From Kutzneria buriramensis (GTDB lineage: Bacteria; Actinomycetota; Actinomycetes; Mycobacteriales; Pseudonocardiaceae), in assembly GCF_003387475.1 (NCBI RefSeq), contig NZ_QUNO01000005.1, positions 1 to 64,000 on the forward strand: a stretch of 64,000 nt of DNA. Reading direction: 5' to 3'. The notes beneath the pieces were generated by a model. The model saw nothing but the letters and a program-made list of their open reading frames with translations, did not search any database and was not told where the DNA came from. Shown here piece after piece: positions 1 through 9,609 of the stretch (its first letter is position 1; every line of letters begins with the position of its first letter). The translations under genes were made by a program, and so were the position numbers.

Positions 1-11
1 ACAGACTGTGT

Positions 12-77
12 GGGCAACGGAGTTCCTGCTGTTCATCGATCTTGGTCGACGCTGTTCTAGCAGGAGCTCCGTTGTCC
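12..77. terminator. long hairpin at the window edge, probable terminator or repeat
   Basis: Positions 12-30 pair with 59-77 over 19 bp, using two G-T pairs and no mismatch, around a 28-nt loop. It lies beyond the stop of the minus-strand tetR gene, so it may end that transcript and one entering from the left. There is no T tract, which is common for actinobacterial terminators. A dispersed repeat is the alternative. Bases 78-130 show nothing recognisable. Confidence 0.5.
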
Positions 78-130
78 GTCTCGGCCGGCTTGACAGCCGC
101 TGCCCGCGCCTTAACTGAACGGCATTGGGT

Positions 131-679
131 CTAGATGTCGAGGATCCGCAGGCACAGGTCGCGCAGCAGCGTCCGCAGCTCGTCGTCGCCCAGGTGCTTC
201 ATCCGCGGCACCACCGGGCCGACGTCGGTGGCCATCAGGAAGGCGGCGCGCTGCTCGTCGGTGGGCTCGTCGCCGTAGAGCAGCGCCAGGCCGCGCGCCG
301 CCTGCGCCTCCAGGGCCTCGGTGAGCCGGCCGTCGCGGCGCAGGCCGGGGTCGGTGCGGCTGAGCGGCGAGAGCGACCGGCTGGCCACCACCTGGTCCAC
401 GAACACCGTGACCAACAGGTCCCGCCGGGCCGGGCCGGAGAGCCGGGCGGCCTCGTCCAGCATGACGTCGAAGGCCGCGATGTTGGCGGCCAGCAGCGCC
501 TCCAGGATCGCCATCTTGGTGCGGAAGTAGTAGTAGACGTTGGCCTTCTGCACGCCCATGGTGTCGGCGATCAGCTGCAGCGAGGTCGCGTCGAAGCCCC
601 GCTCGGCGAACAGCCGGCGGGCGGTGTCCAGCACCGCCGCCCTCGTGCGCTCGGCCTGCTCGGCCCTGCTCGACGCCAT
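131..679 (-). CDS. TetR/AcrR family transcriptional regulator
   Basis: This 182-residue protein has the usual TetR architecture: an N-terminal helix-turn-helix at about residues 10-55 (QLIADTMGVQKANVYYYF as recognition region) and a variable helical ligand-binding C-terminus. The ATG start is preceded by a -10 box TAGCAT (691-686) six bases away, so the mRNA is probably leaderless. The gene is divergent from argG across 62 bp, and a perfect 14-bp palindrome at 707-720 lies in both promoters. I infer an autorepressor that may also control argG. The ligand cannot be read from sequence. Confidence 0.9.
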   Translation of the reverse strand: MASSRAEQAERTRAAVLDTARRLFAERGFDATSLQLIADTMGVQKANVYYYFRTKMAILEALLAANIAAFDVMLDEAARLSGPARRDLLVTVFVDQVVASRSLSPLSRTDPGLRRDGRLTEALEAQAARGLALLYGDEPTDEQRAAFLMATDVGPVVPRMKHLGDDELRTLLRDLCLRILDI

Positions 680-705
680 GCCCCGATGCTAGGCCACGGT
701 CACGT

Positions 706-2205
<1,500 letters not shown>

Positions 2206-2220
2206 CCACGTGCACCACCG

Positions 2221-2255
2221 GGAAGGCCATGCCGCTGCGACGGCGTGGCCTTTCC
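2221..2255. terminator. bidirectional terminator between argG and the grpB-family gene
   Basis: GGAAGGCCATGCCG (2221-2234) pairs with CGGCGTGGCCTTTCC (2241-2255) apart from one wobble and one bulge, with a 6-nt loop. It lies 15 nt after the argG stop and 12 nt after the stop of the convergent minus-strand gene, so it can serve both. Confidence 0.7.
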
Positions 2256-2266
2256 GAGGTTCGCGG

Positions 2267-2797
2267 TCAGTCCTCCCAGACCGGGACGCTCGGCAGCCCG
2301 CGGGCGGCCCGCGCCGCGTCCACGATCTCCTGCACGAAGGGCGTTTTCGCCCGGGTGTAGGCCGCGCTGTCGTGCTGGGCCGCGAATTCCCTCTTGATCG
2401 CGGCGTACCGGTCGCGGTCGGCAGGGTGGGTCAGCAGCCAGTCGCGCAGCAGGCGCTCGTTGAGCAGTTCCCAGCGCTCGATCGGCAGGATGTGCAGGTG
2501 CTGGGCGCGGACGCCGTTCTCGTCGCGGGCGCACATCGACCGTCCAGACATGCCGGTGTCGATCTCCTGGTACCCCAGCGACCGCACGACGTCGACGAGC
2601 GCCTTGCCCTCGTCCTCGACCGAGCGGACCGCGGTCAGCATGTCGATCACCGGCTTCGCCGCCAGTCCGGGCACGGCGGTGCTGCCGCCGTGCTCGAAGG
2701 CGAGGATCAGGTCGCCGGCCAGCTCGAGGATCGCGTCCCGCTGCGCCGCAAACACATCCGGCCACCGCGGGTCGTAGTCCACAATCGTGACGGTCAC
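2267..2797 (-). CDS. GrpB family protein (UPF0157)
   Basis: The 176-residue product has the GrpB signature near its N-terminus: YDPRWP at 8-13, HGGSTAVPGLAAKPVIDML at 36-54 and HILPIERWELLNERLLRDWL in the middle. The family is built on a nucleotidyltransferase-like fold; GST (38-40) and D52 are in the places expected for it. The biological role is unknown in most members. The GTG start has a -10 box TAGCGT (2809-2804) six bases upstream, consistent with a leaderless single-gene transcript. Confidence 0.85.
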   Translation of the reverse strand: MTVTIVDYDPRWPDVFAAQRDAILELAGDLILAFEHGGSTAVPGLAAKPVIDMLTAVRSVEDEGKALVDVVRSLGYQEIDTGMSGRSMCARDENGVRAQHLHILPIERWELLNERLLRDWLLTHPADRDRYAAIKREFAAQHDSAAYTRAKTPFVQEIVDAARAARGLPSVPVWED

Positions 2798-2818
2798 CGG
2801 TCCACGCTAGCGTCGCTG

Positions 2819-3283
2819 TCATTTCGGTTTCACCAGCGCGCACAGGGCGTCGACACCGGAGCCGCGGAGCTCGCGGAGCTGGAGGCGGGTGTTGGTCTCC
2901 ACCACCCCGTAGCTGCGCGGCAGCGCCATCACCAGCTCGTCCAGCTCGGCGACGTCCCGGCAGGCGACCGTGAGCGTGTAGTCCCAGCGGCCGGTGACGT
3001 GTGCGCCGGCGAGCACCGCCGGCAGTTCGAGCAGGTCCCGCTCCAACTCGGCGTGATCCTGGCCGGGCCGCAGCCGGACGTCGATGTAGGCGCGCAGCGG
3101 GCGGCCCAGCGCGGCCAGGTTGATCTCGGCGTGGAAGCCGCTGATCACCCCCGCCTCGGTCAGCCGCCGGACGCGCTCCGCGGTGGCCGTGGGGCTCAGC
3201 CGGACCCGCTCGGCCAGGTCGCGGAAGCTCAGCCGGCCGTCCCTGACCAGCTCGCCGAGGATAATCCGGTCGATCGCGTCCAT
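2819..3283 (-). CDS. Lrp/AsnC family transcriptional regulator
   Basis: At 154 residues this is a standard Lrp/AsnC protein: N-terminal HTH (about residues 5-55, LAERVRLSPTATAERVRRL) followed by an RAM ligand-binding domain with the HVTGRWDYTL stretch. I place the start at the internal ATG 3283: the sequence aligns from MDAIDRII and a -10 box GATAAT sits 6 nt upstream. It is divergent from a Cys/Met-metabolism PLP enzyme, its likely target. A perfect 13-bp inverted repeat brackets the start codon and overlaps the -10, which suggests autoregulation. Confidence 0.9.
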   Translation of the reverse strand: MDAIDRIILGELVRDGRLSFRDLAERVRLSPTATAERVRRLTEAGVISGFHAEINLAALGRPLRAYIDVRLRPGQDHAELERDLLELPAVLAGAHVTGRWDYTLTVACRDVAELDELVMALPRSYGVVETNTRLQLRELRGSGVDALCALVKPK

Positions 3284-3296
3284 GACCGGATTATCC
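3259..3296. promoter_or_regulatory. perfect 13-bp inverted repeat around the lrp start codon
   Basis: GGATAATCCGGTC (3259-3271) is repeated as its exact reverse complement at 3284-3296, with a 12-nt spacer holding the ATG. On the minus strand the upstream arm contains the -10 GATAAT and the downstream arm is codons 5-9. It can act as a DNA operator for the Lrp protein, or in RNA as a hairpin presenting the start codon in its loop. Confidence 0.6.
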
Positions 3297-3366
3297 ACGG
3301 CCTTGTCGGTTCCATGGTCCTGAAGACGCCACCAATCCCGCCTTTGTGGCACGTAATGTCAAGCAC

Positions 3367-4521
3367 ATGAGCTCCCGGCCCGCCAAGTCCGCCGCCTACG
3401 TCGCCCGCACCCGCCCCGTCGTGCCGCCGATCTACCAGTCGGCCACGTTCTACCTGGACGACCTGGCGTACAAGGACATTCAGGAGGGTGGGCTGCGCGA
3501 GCACTGGTACAGCCGGTTCGCCAACCCGACCGTGGACGCCGCGGCCGCCGAGATCGCCGCGCTGGAGGGCGCCGAGGCCGCGTTCATGACGTCGTCGGGC
3601 ATGGCCGCCATCGCCACCACCCTGCTCACCCTCCTGCCGGGCCGGATCGTCGCCGCCCGGCAGGTGTACGGCGACACGCGGGACCTGCTCGTCCGGGACC
3701 TGCCCGCGCTCGGGTTCGACGTCGCCATGGTCGATGCCACCGACCTCGACGAGTGGGCCGCCGCCATCGCCGCCGCGCCGACCGCCGTCGTCTACGCCGA
3801 GACGCTGTCCAACCCCCAGCTCGACCTCACCGATCTCGCGGCACTGGCAGACCTCGCCCACGCAGCCGGCGCGAAGCTGGTGGTGGACAACACCTTCGCC
3901 ACCCCGTACACCGTGAACCCGTTGCGCCACGGGGCCGATGTCGTCGTGCATTCCGCGACCAAGTTCCTCAGCGGCCACTCCGACGTCATCGCCGGCGTCG
4001 TGCTCGCCGACGCCGCGACCGTCACCGAGATCCAGAAACGCGTGATCACCTTCGGCGGCTGCCTCGACCCGCACGCCGCTTTCCTGGTGTGGCGCGGGAT
4101 CCAGACGTTCTCCCTGCGACTCGACCGCTCCTGCGCCACCGCCGCCGCGCTCGCCGACCGCCTCGCCGCCAACCCCGAGGTCGTGTCGGTGCGCTACCCC
4201 GGCCGTGCCGACTACTCCCGCGCCGAGATCGCCGGCCGGCTGATGCGTACCGGCGGCGCCATGGTCGCATTCACCGTGCGTGGCGGCGACGCCCGTGCGT
4301 TGGCTGTCATGCGGCGGCTGACCGTGGCGTCCGAGGCCACCAGCCTCGGCGGCGTCGAGACCCTCGTCAGCACCCCGTTCAACTCCTCCCACTTCTCGCT
4401 GACCCCCGAGGAGCGAGCTGCCGCCCGTATCGACGACGGCATGATCCGGCTCTCCTGCGGCATCGAGGAGGCGGAGGTCCTGATCGCCGACATCGAGGAT
4501 GCTCTGGCCACTACGGTCTGA
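3367..4521 (+). CDS. trans-sulfuration type PLP enzyme (cystathionine synthase/lyase family)
   Basis: Cys/Met-metabolism PLP-dependent enzyme, 384 residues. The PLP lysine is K199 in HSATKFLSGHSD; YSR (48-50) before NPT, SSGMAA (76-81) and VVDNTFATP (172-180) are the family landmarks. The methionine gamma-lyase cysteine after the YG motif is replaced (YGDT, 101-104), so cystathionine gamma-synthase or lyase, or an O-acyl-homoserine sulfhydrylase-like activity, is more likely. I chose ATG 3367 because TAATGT (3354-3359) lies 7 nt before it; GTG 3346 would add 7 residues. The divergent Lrp gene is the probable regulator. Confidence 0.85.
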   Translation: MSSRPAKSAAYVARTRPVVPPIYQSATFYLDDLAYKDIQEGGLREHWYSRFANPTVDAAAAEIAALEGAEAAFMTSSGMAAIATTLLTLLPGRIVAARQVYGDTRDLLVRDLPALGFDVAMVDATDLDEWAAAIAAAPTAVVYAETLSNPQLDLTDLAALADLAHAAGAKLVVDNTFATPYTVNPLRHGADVVVHSATKFLSGHSDVIAGVVLADAATVTEIQKRVITFGGCLDPHAAFLVWRGIQTFSLRLDRSCATAAALADRLAANPEVVSVRYPGRADYSRAEIAGRLMRTGGAMVAFTVRGGDARALAVMRRLTVASEATSLGGVETLVSTPFNSSHFSLTPEERAAARIDDGMIRLSCGIEEAEVLIADIEDALATTV

Positions 4522-4525
4522 GCCC

Positions 4526-5332
4526 ATGTGCGTCTCCTCCGCCCTGGCCGAATTCACCGGCACGACGCTCTACCTGGGCCGCCAGACCCACGCCGAGCAT
4601 GGGCTGATCCATGTGCTCGGCTACCAGAACACCGCCGTCAACCTGGCTGACGGGCCCAATTCCATGCTGCTGCACCTGCCGGCGGCCGGAATGACGCCCG
4701 GCAACCTGGTCGATGTCGGGCGTGACGACGACTTCCTGGACCGCATCGCCGTCGGCGCCATCCCGATCGGCCGTAGCCTGTCGGCGGCCTTGATGTCCGC
4801 CGACAGCGCCGTGCAGGTCTTCGAACACGACATCTACACCATGGTGCTCGCCCCCGACGCCACCATGCTGCCGGCCGCGCTGCATCGTGTGGACCCGCGC
4901 AAGCGGCCGACCCTCGACCGGGAGCTGCTGGCGTTCTACGCCGACCACTACCCGCATCACGCGATGTTGTTGTGCTGCTTCGACAACGCCGACGCGCAGC
5001 GGGCCAAGCCGTTGCTGCTGTGGTACGAACCGCACGAGCCGGACCTCCTGGTCGCCCCAGCCCTCGACTGCCACACCGGCGCCCCGCCCGTCCTCTCCGC
5101 CGATGTCCTCGTAGACCACCGGGTCGTCTTCGGCACCGACGCCGCGCCGCCCGGCTGGGGTCGCCCGATCAGCTACTCCCCCGGCATGCGTCACAAGCTC
5201 CGGGCGTTGCTCCCCTCCTTCGCCCTCGGTGCCCGACAGCGGGGCCGGCTGCCGAACGGCGACTTCGCCATCACCCACGACGACCTGCTCGCCGCGAATA
5301 TCAATGCCGTTCATCGGCTCACCCCTGGCTGA
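4526..5332 (+). CDS. conserved hypothetical protein beginning Met-Cys
   Basis: This 268-residue protein starts 4 nt after the PLP enzyme, so the two are probably co-transcribed. I do not recognise a named family. It has no signal peptide or membrane segment. It begins MCVSSALAEFTG, and after Met removal the exposed Cys2 could be an N-terminal nucleophile as in choloylglycine hydrolase-type Ntn enzymes. That is only a structural guess. Other features are HVLGYQNTAVNL near residue 35 and paired cysteines LLCCFDNAD in the middle. Its 3' end overlaps the convergent ATP-grasp gene by 14 nt. Confidence 0.65.
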   Translation: MCVSSALAEFTGTTLYLGRQTHAEHGLIHVLGYQNTAVNLADGPNSMLLHLPAAGMTPGNLVDVGRDDDFLDRIAVGAIPIGRSLSAALMSADSAVQVFEHDIYTMVLAPDATMLPAALHRVDPRKRPTLDRELLAFYADHYPHHAMLLCCFDNADAQRAKPLLLWYEPHEPDLLVAPALDCHTGAPPVLSADVLVDHRVVFGTDAAPPGWGRPISYSPGMRHKLRALLPSFALGARQRGRLPNGDFAITHDDLLAANINAVHRLTPG

Positions 5333-6128
5333 ACAGCATCCCGATCAGGGACTCCGGGGAGACGGCGGCGGGCCGGTCGCTGACCTGACCGTCGCCGAGC
5401 TCGACGACCCGCCACACGCCATCCGCGCGTTGCACGACGTCGACCGTCACGAACGGCAGGCCCAGCGCCGCGACCAGGGGCTCGATCGCTGTCAGATCCG
5501 GTTGCGGCACGACGGTGTCCGCGGGCAGGTCCGGGTGCGGGCCGACAATGCGGCACTCACCGTCCACCCACCACGTACGCAGCTCGGGCGCGACGAAATC
5601 CTCGAACCGGCGCAGCACGAAGCCGCCGGTCAGGGACTCGTCGCGGAGCTCGACGAAACGCGAGGCGACGGCCCATGCGGCGTCGGCGTCGGCCAGGTCG
5701 GGAATGAACGCCGCCTCGGACCAGTAGTGCTTCATCGACTTGGTGTAGTCGCGGAGAACGGCCGGACCGGAACCCGACTCCGAGCGGGCGCGGCCGAAGG
5801 CGGCACGGGAGAAATCGCTCGTCCACACGGAATGAGGCGTCACCGCGGCCAAAGCCGAGTACCAGCCGGGGAATTCGTGTGCCTGACGGTACAGCGACGC
5901 GCTGGCACGCATGCCGCTCAGCAACGCGTAGTCCGAGCTGCGCAGCATCCAGCCGCGATACACCGCGTCGGAGAGCGGCGGCAGCGGCACGGCCTCGCCG
6001 CGGGCCAGGCGATCATGATCGACCAACACGACCTCGACGCCGGCCGCGCGGGCTGCGGCGGCCTCGGCGGCGAAGTGCTCGTCGGCACGGCGCGGGCGCA
6101 GCGGGTCGGCGGGCACTATCAGCGTCAT
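5319..6128 (-). CDS. ATP-grasp protein, R2K clade-like
   Basis: The 269-residue product looks like the R2K group of ATP-grasp enzymes: YRGWMLRSSDYALL near residue 65, a central VLRDYTKSMKHYW (lysine-bearing ATP-binding strand), GGFVLRRFEDFV, and a C-terminal FVTVDVVQRADGVWRVVELG. The family ligates carboxylates to amines or thiols, or modifies proteins; the substrate here is unknown. ATG 6128 was preferred to an upstream TTG at 6149. It converges on, and overlaps, the Met-Cys protein gene and is divergent from the GNAT gene. Confidence 0.7.
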   Translation of the reverse strand: MTLIVPADPLRPRRADEHFAAEAAAARAAGVEVVLVDHDRLARGEAVPLPPLSDAVYRGWMLRSSDYALLSGMRASASLYRQAHEFPGWYSALAAVTPHSVWTSDFSRAAFGRARSESGSGPAVLRDYTKSMKHYWSEAAFIPDLADADAAWAVASRFVELRDESLTGGFVLRRFEDFVAPELRTWWVDGECRIVGPHPDLPADTVVPQPDLTAIEPLVAALGLPFVTVDVVQRADGVWRVVELGDGQVSDRPAAVSPESLIGMLFSQG

Positions 6129-6191
6129 GGGGGCGATGGTCGGCGACAATCCGGTCGTGCTCCACCGAATATCGCCGTTAGATTCGGGCTC

Positions 6192-6764
6192 GTGCCGTCA
6201 CTTGCCGCACCGGCGTTGCCGCCGGGCACCATCGCGTCCCAGCCGCAGCCGGAGATCCACTCGAACGACCTGGTGCTCCGGCCGTGGCGGTCGACGGACC
6301 AGGCCACCGTCGTCGCGGCGTACGGGGATCCGGCGATCCAGCGCTGGCATGCCCGGACGATGACCGAGGACGAGGCCCGGGAGTACATCGAGCGCTGGGA
6401 GCGGCGCTGGCTCGAGGAGCACGGCGCAGGCTGGGCGGTCACGGACGGCGGCAAGGTCGCGGGCCAGATCAGCCTCCGCACGATCGACCTCCAGGAGGGC
6501 CTGGCGGAGGTGTCGCACTGGGTGCTGCCCGAGGCTCGGGGCCGACGGACGGCGAGTCGGGCGCTCGCGGCGCTGACGGACTGGTCGTTCGGGCAGCTCG
6601 GCCTGCACCGGATCGAGGTGTTGCACTCCACACGGAACGAGGCCTCCTGCCGGGTGGCGACCGCCGCCGGCTACGAACTCGAAGGCACGAAGCGCAGCGA
6701 GGCCAAGCACGCGGACGGGTGGCACGACATGCACCTGCATGCCCGCATCGTGGGAGATGGCTGA
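6192..6764 (+). CDS. GNAT family N-acetyltransferase (RimJ/RimL type)
   Basis: 190-residue acetyltransferase of the RimJ/RimL-like branch (Acetyltransf_3). It has the opening IHSNDLVLRPW, a central VAGQISLRTIDL strand, the acetyl-CoA loop EARGRRTASRAL and the closing RIEVLHSTRNEASCRVATAA. It transfers acetyl from acetyl-CoA to an unidentified amine. A -10 box TAGATT (6179-6184) is 7 nt before the GTG start, supporting a leaderless message. Nothing nearby reveals its substrate. Confidence 0.88.
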   Translation: MPSLAAPALPPGTIASQPQPEIHSNDLVLRPWRSTDQATVVAAYGDPAIQRWHARTMTEDEAREYIERWERRWLEEHGAGWAVTDGGKVAGQISLRTIDLQEGLAEVSHWVLPEARGRRTASRALAALTDWSFGQLGLHRIEVLHSTRNEASCRVATAAGYELEGTKRSEAKHADGWHDMHLHARIVGDG

Positions 6765-6821
6765 ACGGTCAACTATCAGGGGCACAATGGGTGGGGAACG
6801 GACTACCCCGGGAGGACCACC

Positions 6822-7826
6822 GTGCCGCTGCGCAAGCTCGGATTCCTGACGATTGGACTGTTCGACGAGGCCGACCCGCGGCGGGGCCACGAGTCCACGC
6901 TGGAGATCATCCAGCTGGGCGAGCAGCTCGGCTTCGACAGCGCCTGGGTCCGCCACCGCCACCTCCAGTTCGGCATCTCCTCCCCCGTCGCGGTGCTCGC
7001 GGCGGCCACCCAGCGCACCAGCCGGATCCAGCTCGGCACGGCGGTCATCCCGCTGGGCTGGGAGAACCCGCTGCGGCTGGCCGAGGATCTGGCCACGGTG
7101 GACGTGCTGTCCGGCGGCCGCCTCAACCCGGGCGTCAGCGTCGGCCCGCCGATGCACTACGACGACGTCAAGGACGCGCTCTACCCGGACACCCAGGACG
7201 TGGAGGACTTCAGCTACCAGCGGGTGCGCCGCCTGCTGGACGCGGTGCGCGGCGAGCCGGTGTCGACGTTCGGCGGCACGGAGGGAATCGAGGAGTTCTC
7301 GCCCCGGGTGCAGCCGCACTCGCCGGGTCTGACTGGCCGCATGTGGTACGGCGGCGGCAGCGCCCGTTCCGCGCAGTGGGCCGGCGAGAACGGCATGAAC
7401 TTCCTCACCAGCAACGTGGTGGCGGCCACCGACGCGAGCACCGACTTCGACGAGATCCAGCTCGACCTGATCCGGACGTACCGCAAGCACAACGCGGAAG
7501 GCCGCGTCTCGCACGGTTTCGTGGTGATCCCGACCGACGGCGCCACCGCCGACCAGCGCGCCCGCTACGAGGAGTACGCGGCGAAGCGGGCGACCAGGTT
7601 CGGCACGCCGTTCGGCCCGCGCCGGTTGCTGTTCGCGCGGGACATCGTCGGCACGTCGGCGCAGATCGCCGAGCAGCTGCACGACAACCCCGCGTTCCGC
7701 GAGGTCGAGGAGGTGGCGTTCGCGCTGCCGTTCACCTTCCGGCACGAGGACTACGTGCAGATCCTCACCGACATGGCGACGAAACTCGGTCCGGCCCTCG
7801 GGTGGACGGCTGCTACGCTGCGATGA
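6822..7826 (+). CDS. LLM class flavin-dependent oxidoreductase
   Basis: Luciferase-like monooxygenase fold, 334 residues. Typical segments are GFLTIGLFDEADP at the N-terminus, LGFDSAWVRHRH, SRIQLGTAVIPL and the SGGRLNPGVSVG cofactor loop. The substrate and whether FMN or F420 is used cannot be told. The GTG start has a Shine-Dalgarno GGGAGG 6 nt upstream, unlike most genes here. Its TGA overlaps the first mini-ORF of the ABC-F leader (ATGA), so ribosomes finishing this gene could enter that leader. Confidence 0.88.
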   Translation: MPLRKLGFLTIGLFDEADPRRGHESTLEIIQLGEQLGFDSAWVRHRHLQFGISSPVAVLAAATQRTSRIQLGTAVIPLGWENPLRLAEDLATVDVLSGGRLNPGVSVGPPMHYDDVKDALYPDTQDVEDFSYQRVRRLLDAVRGEPVSTFGGTEGIEEFSPRVQPHSPGLTGRMWYGGGSARSAQWAGENGMNFLTSNVVAATDASTDFDEIQLDLIRTYRKHNAEGRVSHGFVVIPTDGATADQRARYEEYAAKRATRFGTPFGPRRLLFARDIVGTSAQIAEQLHDNPAFREVEEVAFALPFTFRHEDYVQILTDMATKLGPALGWTAATLR

Positions 7827-7998
7827 GCAGCACACCGCGACACAGGGAGTAACCGGCGCATGCTGGTCGAGGACGACATCGAGGGCTGATACCGGCCCCA
7901 CGACGACGGCGTCGCTCTGACGTCGTGCTCGGTCGTGCCCTTGCACCTGTTCGTTCTCCCGGGCGGCTGACGCGCGCCCGGTTCGCGGTGGAGCAATC
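7827..7998 (+). promoter_or_regulatory. ABC-F leader, candidate translation-dependent attenuator
   Basis: This 172-nt non-coding stretch lies before the ABC-F gene. It begins inside a 9-codon mini-ORF (7823-7852, MSSTPRHRE) and holds a second (7860-7889) preceded by GGGAG. Then come stems CACGACG (7899-7905)/CGTCGTG (7921-7927), GTGC (7935-7938)/GCAC (7943-7946) and CCGGGCG (7959-7965)/CGCCCGG (7975-7981). The last stem ends 5 nt before the ABC-F Shine-Dalgarno GGTGGAG (7987-7993). Short leader ORFs plus mutually exclusive stems are the pattern of antibiotic-induced ABC-F genes; induction is inferred. Confidence 0.5.
7860..7889 (+). CDS. putative leader peptide MLVEDDIEG
   Basis: A nine-codon frame with ATG, TGA stop and a GGGAG ribosome-binding site (7845-7849) at suitable spacing. 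It ends 109 nt before the ABC-F start and just before the first stem-loop, as expected for a sensor uORF. The sequence is acidic and without proline runs, so peptide-specific stalling is not obvious; drug-induced stalling is the more likely mode. It could be chance. Confidence 0.3.
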   Translation: MLVEDDIEG

Positions 7999-9609
7999 AT
8001 GCCGAAGATCATTTGTACGAGTCTGTCGTTCTCGTGGCCGAGCGGCGTGCCGGTGTTCGACGACCTGTCGTTCGCGGTCGGCGCCGGCCGCACCGGCCTG
8101 GTCGCCCCCAACGGCGCCGGCAAGAGCACGCTGCTCCGCCTCGTCGCCGGCGACCTTACGCCGACCGCCGGCTCCGTCACGGTCGACGGCGTGCTCGGCT
8201 ACCTGCCGCAGACGCTGCCGCTGGCCGCCGACGCGACCGTCGCCGACGTGCTGGAGATCGCGCCAATCGTCCAGGCGCTGCAAGCGATCGAGGCCGGCGA
8301 CGCCAGCGAGGAGAACTTCGCCGCGGTCGGATCCGACTGGGACGTCGAGGAACGCGCCCGCGCCGAGCTGGACCGGCTCGGCCTCGGCGACGTCGCGCTG
8401 GACCGCCGGACCGGCACGCTCAGCGGCGGCCAGATCGTCTCGCTGGGCCTGGCGGCGCAGCTGCTCAAGCGGCCGGACGTGCTGCTGCTGGACGAGCCGA
8501 CCAACAACCTCGACCGCGAGGCCCGGGAACGGCTGTACGGCGTGCTCGGCGACTGGAAGGGCTGCCTGCTGCTGGTCAGCCACGACCGGGAGCTGCTGGA
8601 CCTCGTCGACCGCGTCGCCGAGCTGGACCGCGGCGAGATCACCCTGCACGGCGGCAACTTCACCGAGTACGAGGCCGCCGTGCGGGCGGCGCGCGAGGTG
8701 GCGGAGAAGAACATCCGCAATGCCGAGCAGGAGCTCAAGCGGGAGAAGCGGGAGCTCCAGCAGGCGCGGGAGAAGGCGGCTCGGCGGGCCAGTTCCGGGG
8801 CCCGCAACGGCAGCGACATCCCCCGGATCGCGCTTGGCCTGATCAAGCAGAAGGCGCAGTCGGCCGCCGGCAAGGCGAATGACATGCATTCCCAACGGGT
8901 CGAGGGCGCGCGGGCCCGGCTCGACGAGGCGGAGCGGGCGCTGCGGGACGACAAGACGATCTCACTGTCCCTTCCGGACACCACGGTTCCCGCCGGCCGC
9001 ACGGTGTTCCACGGCGCGGGCATCAAGGTGCGTGACCTGTTCGCCGGCGACGGCGTCACTCTGGACATCCGCGGTCCCGAGCGCATCGCGCTGCTCGGCG
9101 CGAACGGCGTCGGCAAGTCGACCCTGCTCCGCATCCTGGCCGGGCTGCTGGAGCCGCGTGAAGGCGGACTCAGTGGCGCCGAGGGCCGCGTGGCCTACCT
9201 TTCGCAGCGCCTGGACCTGCTCGACCTCGACCGCTCCACCGCCGACAACCTCCGGGCCTTCGCGCCCAGTCTGCCCACGTCCGACTCGATGAACCTGTTG
9301 GCCCGCTTCCTGTTCCGTGGCGAACGGTCCCAGCTGCCGGTGCGGGTGCTGTCCGGCGGCGAGCGCCTGCGGGCCACCCTGCTGTGCGTGCTGTGCGCCG
9401 AACCCGCCCCGCACCTGCTGCTGCTCGACGAGCCCACCAACAACCTCGACCTCGCCAGCGTCGAGCAGCTGACCAGCGCGTTGAACGCGTACCAGGGGGC
9501 GTTCGTCGTAGTGAGCCACGACAACCGGTTCCTGGCGGAGATCGGCGTGACCCGCTGGCTCCGGCTCGCCGACGGCGTCCTTACGGAGACGGGGGCTCCT
9601 CAGGACTGA
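7999..9609 (+). CDS. ABC-F family ATPase, probable ribosome-protection antibiotic resistance protein
   Basis: Two ATP-binding domains on one 536-residue chain and no membrane segment. The first has Walker [10 protein letters not shown] (36-44), LSGGQ (141-145) and DEPTNNLD (165-172); the second has GANGVGKST (367-375), LSGGE (451-455) and another DEPTNNLD. Between them is a charged helical linker (about 225-320) that in ABC-F proteins reaches into the ribosomal E site. The first Walker A has Ala36 where Gly is usual. Proteins of this type eject ribosome-bound antibiotics; the leader supports a resistance role over housekeeping. Confidence 0.88.
   Translation: MPKIICTSLSFSWPSGVPVFDDLSFAVGAGRTGLVAPNGAGKSTLLRLVAGDLTPTAGSVTVDGVLGYLPQTLPLAADATVADVLEIAPIVQALQAIEAGDASEENFAAVGSDWDVEERARAELDRLGLGDVALDRRTGTLSGGQIVSLGLAAQLLKRPDVLLLDEPTNNLDREARERLYGVLGDWKGCLLLVSHDRELLDLVDRVAELDRGEITLHGGNFTEYEAAVRAAREVAEKNIRNAEQELKREKRELQQAREKAARRASSGARNGSDIPRIALGLIKQKAQSAAGKANDMHSQRVEGARARLDEAERALRDDKTISLSLPDTTVPAGRTVFHGAGIKVRDLFAGDGVTLDIRGPERIALLGANGVGKSTLLRILAGLLEPREGGLSGAEGRVAYLSQRLDLLDLDRSTADNLRAFAPSLPTSDSMNLLARFLFRGERSQLPVRVLSGGERLRATLLCVLCAEPAPHLLLLDEPTNNLDLASVEQLTSALNAYQGAFVVVSHDNRFLAEIGVTRWLRLADGVLTETGAPQD

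Noticed and set aside
3284-3366. GTG start at 3346 for the PLP enzyme
   Set aside because: It would lie upstream of the -10 TAATGT; ATG 3367 fits the spacing better, though a 7-residue difference cannot be excluded.
4526-4600. Choloylglycine hydrolase assignment for the Met-Cys protein
   Set aside because: Only the N-terminal MC is shared; the other active-site segments of that family are not visible.
5229-6191. Upstream extension of the GNAT frame to 5229
   Set aside because: The extension is antisense to the ATP-grasp gene, and a leaderless promoter fixes the start at 6192.
6198-8180. 660-codon minus-strand frame opposite the GNAT and LLM genes
   Set aside because: Low-complexity shadow of two well-supported genes; no domain, no ribosome-binding site.
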